Positions 1 through 9,743 of a stretch of DNA of 55,109 nucleotides are shown in pieces. A model generated the notes under the pieces. That model saw nothing but the letters and a program-made list of their open reading frames with translations, searched no databases and was not told the origin of the DNA. The stretch covers positions 1 through 55,109 of the forward strand of contig JAYMSP010000373.1 in assembly GCA_036897095.1 (NCBI GenBank), read 5' to 3'. A program made the translations under genes and the position numbers. Positions within the stretch are counted from its first letter, which is position 1; each line of letters begins with the position of its first letter. The DNA is from Plantago elongata. Taxonomy: Eukaryota > Streptophyta > Magnoliopsida > Lamiales > Plantaginaceae.

Positions 1-440
1 GATAAACAGAGTCATTTAAACAAACAAAGTTGTCAGGAGACACTTTAACACCCTAATTTTTCTGTTAGAACTGCAACGTTGATTATGTTAGTTGATTTGT
101 CATTGTTGTTCATTGAAGTGTAATGGTCATTACTTTGTATCTTATTTCAGGACTTTTTAGATAGATAATGCACTTACAACAAGATAGTTGTCCTTTTCAG
201 GAATTTCATAGATGAGCCAGCAAGTGCTGCTCAAGAATCCGAAAAATAACGGATTGAATGCCATGTTGTATTCCACTGTGCTAGTCTCGAAGCACGTTGA
301 CTGCAAACAACTTATTAGAAACAATCATCAATGAAGGCATGAGCTTCAGCTGTGCTAAAAAAAATATCTGCAACAACTGCGATCAGACGATCACAATCTA
401 AATGGCTGGATAATATTTGCACTACTATGTTCGATATTTA

Positions 441-655
441 GCTTAATTTTGTTTATTTTTTATTTAAATATTTATAAGTCGAAAGGGCGACTTATCGTCA
501 AAAGCGAATGGGGCGATCGCCTATCGTCCAAGGCGATTTGATATGGACAGCTAGATCAAAGATTTAATGGAGTATTATTCAATTGCATGTTGTTTGGGTG
601 TATGGCGATTTGAAAATGTATTGTATAATGTTGACCAAATTTTTTTTATCATATG
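441..655 (+). repeat. R repeat, copy 1
   Basis: About 215 bp. It has an AT-rich leader, then a GC-richer core containing gcgacttatcgtcaaaagcg and gcgatcgcc, then a tail with ggcgatttgatatggacag and gcgatttgaaaatgtattg. The same order of blocks recurs at 913-1104 and 2608-2818 on this strand and inverted near 11930-12110. The core contains several short inverted stretches (ggcgat/atcgcc) that could fold. It is not a gene. Confidence 0.85.
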
Positions 656-912
656 ACTTCTTCAATCCTTCTCCAACAACATTGCCAATCAACAGATCAA
701 GGCATATCCCAACGATACACGGTCTGACAAACTCAATCATCGAATAAAATGCCTCAACGATACACGGTGTGGCAAGCTCAGCCTAGTAGAAGAACAATAT
801 AGCCAAGCAAGACAATGAATTTGATGCATCGTAATTCACATAAAATGCTTCCATGATGAATTTATTTATTGATAAACCAAGTGAAATCAAGGAGATTAAC
901 CGGCAAATCAAT

Positions 913-1104
913 CTTAATTTTATTTATTTTTTATTTAAATATTTATAAGGCGAAAAGGGCGACTTATCGTCAAAAGCGAATGGGACGATCGCCTATCGTC
1001 CAAGGCGATTTGATATGGACAGCTAGATCAAACATTTAATAGAGTATTCAATTGCATGTTGTCCGGATGTATGGCGATTTGAAAATGTATTGTATGATGC
1101 TGAC
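913..1104 (+). repeat. R repeat, copy 2
   Basis: Direct repeat of the element at 441-655, differing by scattered substitutions and a few small indels. It lies about 470 bp downstream of copy 1 and runs directly into the S repeat at 1113. Confidence 0.85.
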
Positions 1105-1380
1105 AAAAAAAAATTGATAAACAGAGTCATTTAAACAAACAAAATTGGCAGGAGACACTTTAACAAAGTCGTAAGACATTAGACATTAATCAACAGACAT
1201 TTAGTTGGAGAAGAGAATCGATCAATAATTTTTACAAACAGATGGTGTGCAAAAAAATTGATCAAAATAATTTAAACAAACGGAGTGGGGAGACACTTAA
1301 ACACAGTTGTAAGACATTATTAATCAACATACACTTACTTGGAGAAGAGAATTTTATCTGGGATTAGTTGATCATCCTAT

Positions 1381-1600
1381 GCGGAAGCAAATTGGAAATG
1401 CTTAAACTTGGAGAAGAATTTTATTTACCTGCTTATCCAGTGCGGAAGAACTAAATCGGAAATGTCGTATACTTAGAGGAAGAATGAGAAGAATTGACGG
1501 AAGCAAATCAGAAATGCGTATACTTGGAGAGGAATGGATTATCCAGTGCGGAATAATTGACAGGAAGCAAATCGTAAATGCGTATAATTGGAGAAGAAGT
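1381..1600 (+). repeat. Degenerate minisatellite, about four units
   Basis: Four imperfect units of about 58 bp begin near 1381, 1441, 1496 and 1558. Each contains a form of cggaagcaaatcggaaatgc, then gtatacttggagaagaat. Between units a 'ttatccagtgcgga' spacer recurs. It adjoins the S repeats, whose ends carry the same ttggagaagaga motif, so both may derive from one tandem array. Confidence 0.65.
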
Positions 1601-2607
1601 TATTTCCCTTTCTAATCCATATTCGGTTAGATAAGGGGCTATTCTTTTCAACTCAAATTACGAAACTGATTTGAACTGAATTTAACTGATTCTTTCCTAT
1701 GAACGTCCACACAAAGTTTGAACACATCAGAATGGTGTCATCCGTGAAGTATTTTGACATTAGACATCGTTTCAACAGCCATAGGATTGATCTTCTGTTT
1801 CCACGAAAAGATTGGGTGAAACAATTTCAAAACAATGGTTGCTAACCTCACTAGCTCCTAGTTTATTACTCCCAAATCCCTCCACAAACTTATCCCCTAA
1901 TTTTATTTTGAGTTTTCAATCTCATCTTTGAAAATTTGAGTGCTGCATGAATTATTTTTATACGTAGCCTATTGGTTATGTACATAATAATACAAAGTAA
2001 ATGGATGGAAGTGCTTGCTCCAGAAATACTGCTGGCTATTGTGTAACTATGTGATTTATACTGCTGGTTATTGTGTATCTATCTGATTTAGGATGTCGGG
2101 AATTATGTTGTTTTAAAGTAGCTTTTGTTCTTTTAGTTTAAAGTATAAATTATAATTAAACTAAATTAAATTGAATTTAACTGAACTCAAATAATTTTAA
2201 CTGAACGGAAATGAAAATAATTTGTAACTGTGACTCTTGAGCAGGTACACTAACGAGATGATCAAGCTTGTAAACTTTCAAACCATGAGCCGCCCAATTT
2301 AGTTAATCTAATTAATTTGTTTATAGGTTGAAGTCATGATCAAATATTTTGAAGATCAATATAAATTCACTTTGATAAGATACCACAATTGATCTCCTCT
2401 TGGCGTGTCAAATCTAACTAGTGGCAATGAATCGATTCTTAGCTATGTATATTATTTTTTAATTAAATTTATAACAATTAAATAATATTAATAATTATTC
2501 TAACTATTATAATAATTAAAATAAATAATGAAAATAATTCTAAAATATAATAAAATATATAACTTTTAATTTCTTTATTTGATTTTGAGAGATAGATTTG
2601 GTATTTA
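1601..2607. other. AT-rich intergenic stretch, no gene seen
   Basis: No convincing coding exon, tRNA or element with two ends was found. About 2260-2400 holds the first of several diverged copies of a block containing 'gccgcccaatt' and 'actttgataaga', related to sequence near 4440-4660 and 6555-6670. Confidence 0.5.
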
Positions 2608-2818
2608 GCTTAATTTTATTTATTTTTTATTTAAATATTTATAAGGCGAAAGGGCGACTTATTGTCAAAAGTGAATAGGGCGATCGACTATTGTCCAAGG
2701 CGATTTGATATGGACAGTTATATGAAAGATTTAATGGATTCAATTGCATGTTGTACGGATGTATGACGATTTGAAAATGTATTGTACGATGCTGACCAAA
2801 TTTTTTTATCATATGCCG
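2608..2818 (+). repeat. R repeat, copy 3
   Basis: Third direct copy of the repeat at 441-655, with more substitutions in the core (gtgaatagggcgatcgac). It ends at the same tttttttatcatatg block as copy 1. About 100 bp downstream is the D module at 2917-3148. Confidence 0.85.
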
Positions 2819-2916
2819 GTTGAGTAGATTCAATTGTTGTAGAGCGTGAGCCAAGTGATATATTATCCCAAAATTAACAAGCTTTTGACATGTGCACTTA
2901 TGTGGCAACTTCTACA

Positions 2917-3148
2917 TCAGTAAGAAATAATGTGATTTTAGTGACCATGTACCTAGGTTTCTCATATGTGGCATTATACGTATTGACCAAATGTCCCGAT
3001 CCATGTCTATATATTGATATGGAATGGAGTTGGTGTTACGCTTTTATCCCACGCCCTTTTACATGACTCGGACAGAGGGGGCTCGATCTTCGTATGGTTT
3101 GTGATGTCCTTTTTGCTTCATACGAAGAACGGGTATTCATATTGGGAT
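2917..3148 (+). repeat. D module, degenerate copy 1
   Basis: About 230 bp, clearly alignable with 11619-11850 (shared blocks include gtattgaccaa/gtattggccaa, cccttttacatgac and gaacgggtattc). In the second copy one frame stays open throughout. Here small indels shift that frame and a TGA follows 'cccttttaca', so this copy could not encode the same peptide. I do not recognise the peptide. Confidence 0.75.
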
Positions 3149-3884
3149 GCAATCGTTGTAACGTGAATCCAGGATCGAAACATAAATTTCTTCCTTTTTT
3201 TAAGTACTGAAAACTGTTGCACCTGTTCAAGAGGTCGATATATCGACCTCCGTCAGAGCCTATTAGATGTACATCATACATCAATTGATGAGAGCCTCTT
3301 AGATGGATATGATGCACTAATTGATTATATATGTAAAGATATGTTTTATGTTTTTTATTATATAGATAGTGCTAATGAATCATCTTATTTTTATACTAAT
3401 GGAAATTATTCTGGAAATTATGAACTGGTTGACTCTAAAACTGATTATTTTTTCATACCGGCTATTTCTTCATTTTTAACCGAAATTACTTTTCTAATTT
3501 TTATTAACATTTTATTACAACAAAAATATTTTTTTAAAAAAATTAATTAAATTATGATTTTTTGTGTAGGGTTGTTATTTAGTGTTATCGGTATAAAATT
3601 AATGTTATTGAATTTGAATGAACGAGTTTTTTATTTTCAATTCTTCATTCAATTTTGAGTTTGTTTTTAGTTAGGGGCATTCTCGTCAATATACAAAATA
3701 TGTGTGTTGCGTTTAGACGAAAATATGTTGAGTTTAATATTATTGAGAAAGTACCAGAGATTAATAAGTAACATATCAATGGTACAATTTTATATCCCAC
3801 CCTTTGATATTATTAGTTATTACCATGATATATACAATATTAGGGAAAATCGAAAAATCTACTTTAAGTTAAGTCATTTTCGAA

Positions 3885-4092
3885 AAAGGTACCTTCATTT
3901 GTTATCGTTCGATTTTGGTACCTTAAGTTGAGATTTTGTCCAATTCGAATACTTCGTCAGTCAAAATTGACGAAGCCGTTAATTTTTCGAGAAAAATTTA
4001 AAAAAGGTACCTTATTTTGTGATCTTCGGTTTTGATACCTTATATTTTTAATTAAATTATCCAATTTCAGTACTTCGTCGTTCAAAATTAAC
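3885..4092 (+). repeat. Diverged two-unit tandem repeat
   Basis: Two units of about 90 bp (3885-3973 and 4003-4092) share the order aaaaggtacctt, ttcg(a/g)ttttg(g/a)tacctta, then tacttcgtc and caaaattgacg/caaaattaacg. The layout resembles dispersed non-coding plant repeats. The family is not identified. Confidence 0.55.
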
Positions 4093-4439
4093 GGAGGTCG
4101 CCTTTACAAATAACCTATGAATTAGACTTCAATTCCGAGTGAAATCGCTCAATTTTAGGTAGAAAAGTCAACAATGATTCTTGGAATAATGAGTGTGTGG
4201 GTTTTGCCTTATAAATGATGATTGTATTATGATTTAATACTTTAATATTACTTATTTTTTAAATTAAAATTAATTAAATACATTTGATATTAATTTTTAT
4301 TTAAAGTGTGTGATCAAGAAGTTTTAATAAAATATAAGTTAATTGATCATGTTAAAATGCACGGTTAATTTTGATCAATAAAGTAATTAAATTGGACAAA
4401 TGAATATATATCGATAAGACTAGCACGCTGCACGTAAGT

Positions 4440-4665
4440 AGACTAACGAATCATCTCATTTCTACGTGCACTAAGGAGATAGACCTTGATATATACCTTG
4501 CGTTGGGTGAACTTTCAATCAGCCGCCCAATTAAGTAATTATTCTAAGTTTCTAACTAGTTAATTTGTTATGGGTTGATCATCATAATTAAAGATTTAGA
4601 AGATCAATATTATATAATCCACTTTAATAAGATCTCACACCATCGATATATATATATATCTTCTC
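4440..4665 (+). repeat. Diverged copy of the 'gccgcccaatt' repeat
   Basis: Shares ordered blocks with 2260-2400 and 6555-6670: aatcatctcatttcta, an actaa(g/t)gagat block, agccgccca, taattaaagattta, gaagatcaatat, and ccactttaataagat. Indels separate the blocks, which fits old dispersed copies. A short TA run follows at about 4646-4660. Confidence 0.55.
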
Positions 4666-5254
4666 TTTGAGAGTGAAATGGATTTACGGAACATGTTAAA
4701 GGATAATGAATTTAATTTAGAACAGTATGCATTTTTTCACCAGATATTAGGCGGTTTGTTATACCGCTTGAGCGGTCATTTTTTCATTCAAATTGAATAG
4801 TTTATACATAAAGAATTTAATTTCAATTGTAAAAGACCACTCAAATTTTATTTCAATTAATTCCTAATAATAAATTGCTTAAGGTGGAATCGTACGTGAA
4901 CTTAAAGTGTAAATAAGAAAAAGCATATAAATGTTATACCATAGATGAATGCATCGTGGTGATTTGATGCTACATCTTATGCTCACACTTATGATCGCGG
5001 GATACAATTATTAGAAGATGGAGGCCCTAGCTTTTTGGATATCTGAAATAAAGTCAAGAATCGTCAGGAATTCACCCTTACAACAACCTCTTACTGATTA
5101 AAAATATATATTCAATTTGTGATTTGACCCGTTCATTATTATTTAAAATATTGTATCATTATTTTTGTATTCATTATTGAATATCGAATAGAGCTTTTAA
5201 CTTATGTAACCTTGAAAGTACTGATGTAGTAAGATTACATCAAGATCAAAAGTA

Positions 5255-5370
5255 TAGCAATAAGATGGATCCCTATATTGCTCCGTGCCTCGTGACTCTT
5301 TTAATAGTAGTGATCCAGTCTGCTTGGTGCGTCGTGCTACATTTGTAGCAGATCTAGCTAGGACTGTGAT
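5255..5370 (+). repeat. Duplicated block, copy 1
   Basis: Aligns with 7315-7415: agcaataagat, attgctccgtg, cgtgactctttt, tagtagtgat, agtctgcttggtgcgtcg and ctaggactgtg occur in the same order. Copy 1 has an extra segment (tgctacatttgtagcagat). No coding function is recognised. Confidence 0.6.
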
Positions 5371-6493
5371 ACAGATTATAATGTGGAGTACACAACACAT
5401 TCATCCCACGATCGTCACATTATGTAGAGTACACAACACAGAATCATCGATCACACCTCCTTCTAAGTTCTATAATTTTCGACTCATCCTGCAACATTCT
5501 AAATTTCTTACCATTCGACCACATAAATTACTTACGTATATTATAAGTGGTGAAGTAGTATTTAATTATTATCACTTATTTATGGTTATGGAACGTAAAA
5601 AATTTCCCACGGGTTCTACCTATATCTTCTTCATTCATCCACACGACATTCGTAAGATTAGATTTTGCTTATTAGAAATTGCGTGATCATTATCATCAAT
5701 TTTGATCACTACAAATCTAGCTACATAGAGCACTATTTGATTCTATGTGTCGTGCACTCTAATTGAGAGAGATAAATCTTAAAGTCATACTGCAAATGCA
5801 TGCCTTCGTAATACATAAAATCGTTAATTTTGAATTTTTAATATCTCTTTATTAATATTTAAAACATTCCAACTCCGACATTGGTCACGTTCACGTACCA
5901 CTTGTATTGTATTTGATAGATTATGTAATTCTAGTTAGATTATGCATAACTATATATATTAGATTTTTAATAAGATTAGACTTATTCTTTTAATTTCTAA
6001 TTAGATTAGACATAGTTTATTATATTTTATATATATACTTTACATCGTTTTATAAATAAACACGATTGGTCGTGAATTCCGGATGCATTTAAACTTTTCT
6101 GTCATGATGATTTGAATTACAACATTTGACATTTCATTTAGTTTGAATTATTTATTATGGCTGCACCATACAAATGTCAATTGTCAAATGATTTGAGTCA
6201 AACGAACAATGAAGCATCCAAAATCCGAAGACTTTGAATAAATGACGGAAAACATGAATTAAAAGGGATTAAAGACGTGAGTTCACTCATAAATTAATAA
6301 TGATTTGAGTCAATATATATGAATCCCACTTAAAACCCAATGCCATTAGACAATTCAGTTTAGTGCGTCCGTGCGCAATGTACACTTAGTTGTAGCTGGT
6401 AACTTTTTTGTGTGAGTTTGCCGATCAATGGCTGCTACTGCTAATTAGCAATATTTATTAATATTAATCCTATCTTATCCTAGCTACCACGTT

Positions 6494-6494
6494 G

Positions 6495-6541
<47 letters not shown>
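6494..6541 (+). repeat. (TTA)n microsatellite
   Basis: An uninterrupted run of about 15 TTA/ATT trinucleotides, preceded by gttgttg. A likely length-polymorphic simple repeat. Confidence 0.9.
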
Positions 6542-6544
<3 letters not shown>

Positions 6545-6554
6545 TAGTGAGGTA

Positions 6555-6670
6555 GCTAGTGCTGATTAATCATCTCATTTTTACACTAATGAGATATATA
6601 TTCAGCCGCCCATCATAATTAAAGATTTAAAACATCAATATTTAGAATCCACTTTGATAAGATTTATGAC
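6555..6670 (+). repeat. Diverged copy of the 'gccgcccaatt' repeat
   Basis: Contains aatcatctcatttttac, actaatgagat, cagccgccca, taattaaagattta, catcaatat and ccactttgataagat in the same order as 4440-4665, but with the middle part deleted. Confidence 0.55.
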
Positions 6671-6857
6671 ATGAAATTTGGGACTTTGGTATTTCGAGAA
6701 TGAGAATTTGAGATCGGAACGAAAATTACATATTCCAATTCTGTCCCAAATAAAGTTGGAATTTTTCGGGATTTGGACTTCGGGATTCGGGCTGGATTTC
6801 GGATCCCAAATAAGCCTAATGCATATTCAATTATTCATCATCCAATTCAAATATTGA

Positions 6858-7109
6858 GGGGCTGATTGGAGTAGCATCCAAATGGCCATTTAGATGCTAT
6901 TTGGGATTTTTGTGTTTGTTATGACATTTAAATGCCGAAGATCGAAATGGCTCTACAGTAACAACATTTTCTCTACCTATATAACAAACATATAATACCT
7001 TATCCAATTACAATTCTATACCAAACACAATTTTAACAATCCCACTACAATTCCGATCACTATTCAGGCATTTAAATCGGGACATTTAAGTCGCATGACA
7101 ATCAGCCCC
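6858..7109. mobile_element. Tourist/PIF-Harbinger-like MITE (candidate)
   Basis: A 252 bp element whose left end reads ggggctgattg and whose right end is its exact inverted repeat (caatcagcccc). Beyond the 11 bp perfect match the two ends stay similar inward (atttaaatg-type blocks). The trinucleotide TGA flanks both sides. A 3 bp duplication and a GGGG-starting end fit Tourist-like MITEs of the PIF/Harbinger superfamily. The target is normally TWA, so TGA is slightly off. It has no coding capacity, so it would be non-autonomous. Confidence 0.65.
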
Positions 7110-7314
7110 TGAGTCCTGAGTTGTTTTCTAATATTCTTAAATAAATATAGGCAACATATAATATTTAATTTGAACTTTAAACATCATTATACATGTAATT
7201 TCATTATAAATAAATCAATAAGAAAATTGAAATCTATGGAGTTGAGACTTAAAAGATACTTGAGAATTCTGCTGAATAATTTTTACCTAGGAACAATAAA
7301 TTGTTGTTTATCCT

Positions 7315-7415
7315 TAGTGCAAAGCAATAAGATATGATCTCCATTGCTCCGTGACTCTTTTCTTAGTAGTGATATAGTCTCCTTAGTGCGTCGATCTAGG
7401 ACTGTGTATAGGTTA
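7315..7415 (+). repeat. Duplicated block, copy 2
   Basis: Second copy of the block at 5255-5370, about 2.06 kb away in the same orientation and carrying internal deletions. Confidence 0.6.
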
Positions 7416-8351
7416 ACAGATTTGGTATGGTTTTAACAATGTAGGTCCTTCATGAACATTTATCGTTTAACAAGTGTCATGAGAAACGATCTTTATATAG
7501 AGACGGATCATGTTATCAATAAAAACAAACATATTATTAAACAAATTATTTATGTTCTCGATATTAAAATTTGTATATATTATAAAAAAATTATTTTAAT
7601 ATGGGTGGTTATTAATATTATAAATATTTTTAGTAGTAGCCTGATCTCTACGTCGAGATCGTTTTTAGTGGAACTTTGTATTTACCATCCCAGTTCGCAT
7701 GAAGTATTCAAGTTCATCAAGTTCTAGCTAGCCGTCGTTGTCTTTTTGCTCCAACGAGTCTTTCATTTACATGCTCTCTGGTCTTTGCCCGTGCCCAACT
7801 TTTCATGTTGGCTCAAGTTATATACTGTGTTTCTAATTACCCAACGAGTGTATAGATAATTAACCATTTTAATTGTGTTCTTTTCAATTGAAATTTACTG
7901 AAATGAGTAAAATATAAGTTATAACTAAGTCAAGTTAAACAAATTTATAAATATGATTCAAATTAATATAATTACAATAAAAAATAAGAGAGGGAGAGTC
8001 ATAAATCATAATATAGGTAGATAAATATTTAAAGAATAAATTATCGTTCCAGAGTTTGAACACATAAACCATATATTGGAAAAAGAAATGAGATTGTAGA
8101 TTTAAGTAGACTAGCATGTCGGCCTAATCCTGTGAGTTCATGTGGACGTACATAAATAGTCAACTGAACTGAATTGAGGGTTGACAATATGAGAAGCATC
8201 ACCTCAAAAAATGTAAAACTTGAAAATAAGCACTACAAATATATAGCGACCTTTACATTAAAAAGCTCGATGTATTATATTCTTGTAACACGGGCTTTAC
8301 CAAGAAAAATTATCCCTAAAATACAAATAGTATTCTATCACTACCTGTCTA

Positions 8352-8399
8352 ATGTAACTCGGTAGAGTTAGTGCGTGATGTAACTCTACCAAGTTACAT
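8352..8399. repeat. Long near-perfect hairpin
   Basis: The 19-base arms atgtaactcggtagagtta (8352-8370) and taactctaccaagttacat (8381-8399) are reverse complements except at one position. The loop is 10 bases. On the minus strand the hairpin lies about 80-125 bases past the stop codon of the EG45-like gene, so it could fall in that transcript's 3' end. It could equally be a small transposon relic. Confidence 0.7.
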
Positions 8400-8476
8400 G
8401 ACAGAAAAATACTAAAGTCCGATCCTAACTTCGACTTGCTGCTCATGCACGTTCTTCATATCAATAAGTAATCGTG

Positions 8477-9088
8477 TCAAATCCTGCAATAAAACCGAGT
8501 AACGAATAAACACATCTAAAAGATTTAAAAAATTACAGTTTAATTTATAGGAAAATCATTTGTATATATACTTACTCGATGTACTCTATGTTAACCCGTG
8601 TACGAGGAGAACTAGAGATCGTGGCAAAAGCATCATTCGACATGAGAATAGTGGCCGGGCATGGGCTTCTAGGGCAAAAGTCGACCACCCTAACATCAAC
8701 TGTACCACCTCTGCATGGGTTGTTACTTCCACTTATGCACCTTAGCCGGTATCTTCGTCCACAAGCAGCCCCATTGTCCCATAATCCTTGGCTCACCGCT
8801 ACAAACAAATTACCCTCTGGGAATTGGTCTCTTCGGTTTCCACCACATCTCGTGGCTGCAAAATAAATTTAAATATGAATTTATATGCTACTACTAGCTT
8901 GTTTTTAGATATATTTTACAGATATTTTGCTTAATTAATTTAAACTTTAACGGATGAATGGAAAATGTAAATATGTACTCACGAGTGTAAGGAGGGCTAT
9001 AAGATGAAGCCGTCCCAATATCGGCCATCATAAAATCTACAAGCTGCAGAAGGGACAAGAGAAGAAGTGCTGTTGGAAAGATACTCAT
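8477..9088 (-). CDS. EG45-like / plant natriuretic peptide-like secreted protein
   Basis: A 130 aa protein from three exons: 9088-8983, 8855-8576 and 8483-8477. It begins with a hydrophobic signal peptide (about residues 1-22). A double-psi beta-barrel expansin-like domain follows, with the family stretches PPYTPTRC, NLFVAVSQGLWDNGAACG, GGTVDVRVVDFCPRSPC and SNDAFA. Six cysteines are visible (39, 67, 75, 83, 96, 101). The family acts in the apoplast, and plant natriuretic peptides affect water and ion balance and stress responses. Wall-loosening catalysis is not expected because the second expansin domain is absent. The last exon adds only G-ATT-TGA. I chose splicing over the in-frame TAA at 8574 because a consensus GTAAGT donor lies inside that codon and the added Ile ends the protein as relatives end. 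Confidence 0.9.
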
Positions 9089-9174
9089 GAATGTTTATTC
9101 AAAACTTGGGATAATAACAACTTCAGAAAGTGGCTTGTTTTGGTTTGGTTGTAAAATGTTAACTTGCGGGTTGA

Positions 9175-9181
9175 TTTTATA
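9175..9181 (-). promoter_or_regulatory. TATA box of the EG45-like gene
   Basis: TATAAAA on the minus strand, about 90 bases upstream of the start codon at 9088. This gives a short leader of roughly 55-60 bases. Confidence 0.6.
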
Positions 9182-9504
9182 GGAGAGAGCCACAAATCAC
9201 GCACTAATCAAATTACATGGAGACTAGTATGAAATGCATTAAGGACCATATATGTACTTATAATGTCAACTATAAAAGTAATGAGAATCCTCATCTACAT
9301 GTTGACTATTAGTGTCATATTCTATTTTCAACTTTTGATTTATCCTCTCTCAATCATAATAATCATGTCAAGAATTGAGCTAACCAGATTTGTGGATATA
9401 TATGTACTTTCCAGACACAACAATTACACTGCAAAGTTAAGGCAGCTAAGGCATATAATTAACGAGAATCACTAATTTAACAATTTTATGCTTCTCGTAT
9501 TATA

Positions 9505-9743
9505 CCCCTCGTCCCGAATTCATCGGATCTTTGCAATACTGAACAAATATTTAAAAGAAACATAAATAAAACATAAGAGAATATAATAAAATAGTAAATA
9601 AAGTAGGAAAGGTAGTCATAAAAATAGAAAGAATTAGATAAAATAGAAGAAATAATATATAATATAAAATATAAAATGATGAAGTTGTAAGTTGTAACGG
9701 TTAAAATTAGAATACGAGAAGAGAAAATTAGGATGAGGGGAGT
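9505..9743. mobile_element. Stowaway-like MITE (candidate)
   Basis: About 239 bp, AT-rich, with ends tacccctcgtcccgaattc (left) and, inverted from the right, tactcccctcatcctaattt. These resemble the CTCCCTCCGTCCC end typical of Stowaway elements of the Tc1/mariner group. TA flanks both ends. There is no coding capacity. The ends are imperfect, so this would be an old copy. Confidence 0.55.

Larger units (their letters stand above)
1..1352 (+). repeat. Tandem 'S' repeats (three copies)
   Basis: A roughly 50-100 bp sequence beginning near 'gataaacagagtcatttaaa' occurs at 1-50, again at 1113-1215, and in a more diverged form at 1258-1352. The last two also share a downstream part (gtaagacatt, attaatcaac, ttggagaagagaa) and sit about 145 bp apart. 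The copy at 1113 directly follows an R repeat (913-1104), so the copy at position 1 may follow another R copy outside the window. No coding potential was seen. Confidence 0.7.
3149..8350. other. Repeat-rich intergenic DNA without a supported gene
   Basis: Apart from the entries listed separately (3885-4092, 4440-4665, 5255-5370, 6494-6541, 6555-6670, 6858-7109, 7315-7415), this AT-rich stretch shows no coding sequence I can support. A 133-codon open frame at 5285-5686 starts inside a duplicated non-coding block and has no recognisable domain. Confidence 0.5.

Noticed and set aside
5285..5686. Plus-strand 133-codon open frame
   Set aside because: It starts inside a non-coding duplicated block, has no recognisable domain and no splice partner.
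8574..8576. TAA directly after the EG45 domain as the true stop codon
   Set aside because: A GTAAGT donor overlaps it, and splicing to 8483 gives the usual family ending. It is kept only as an alternative.
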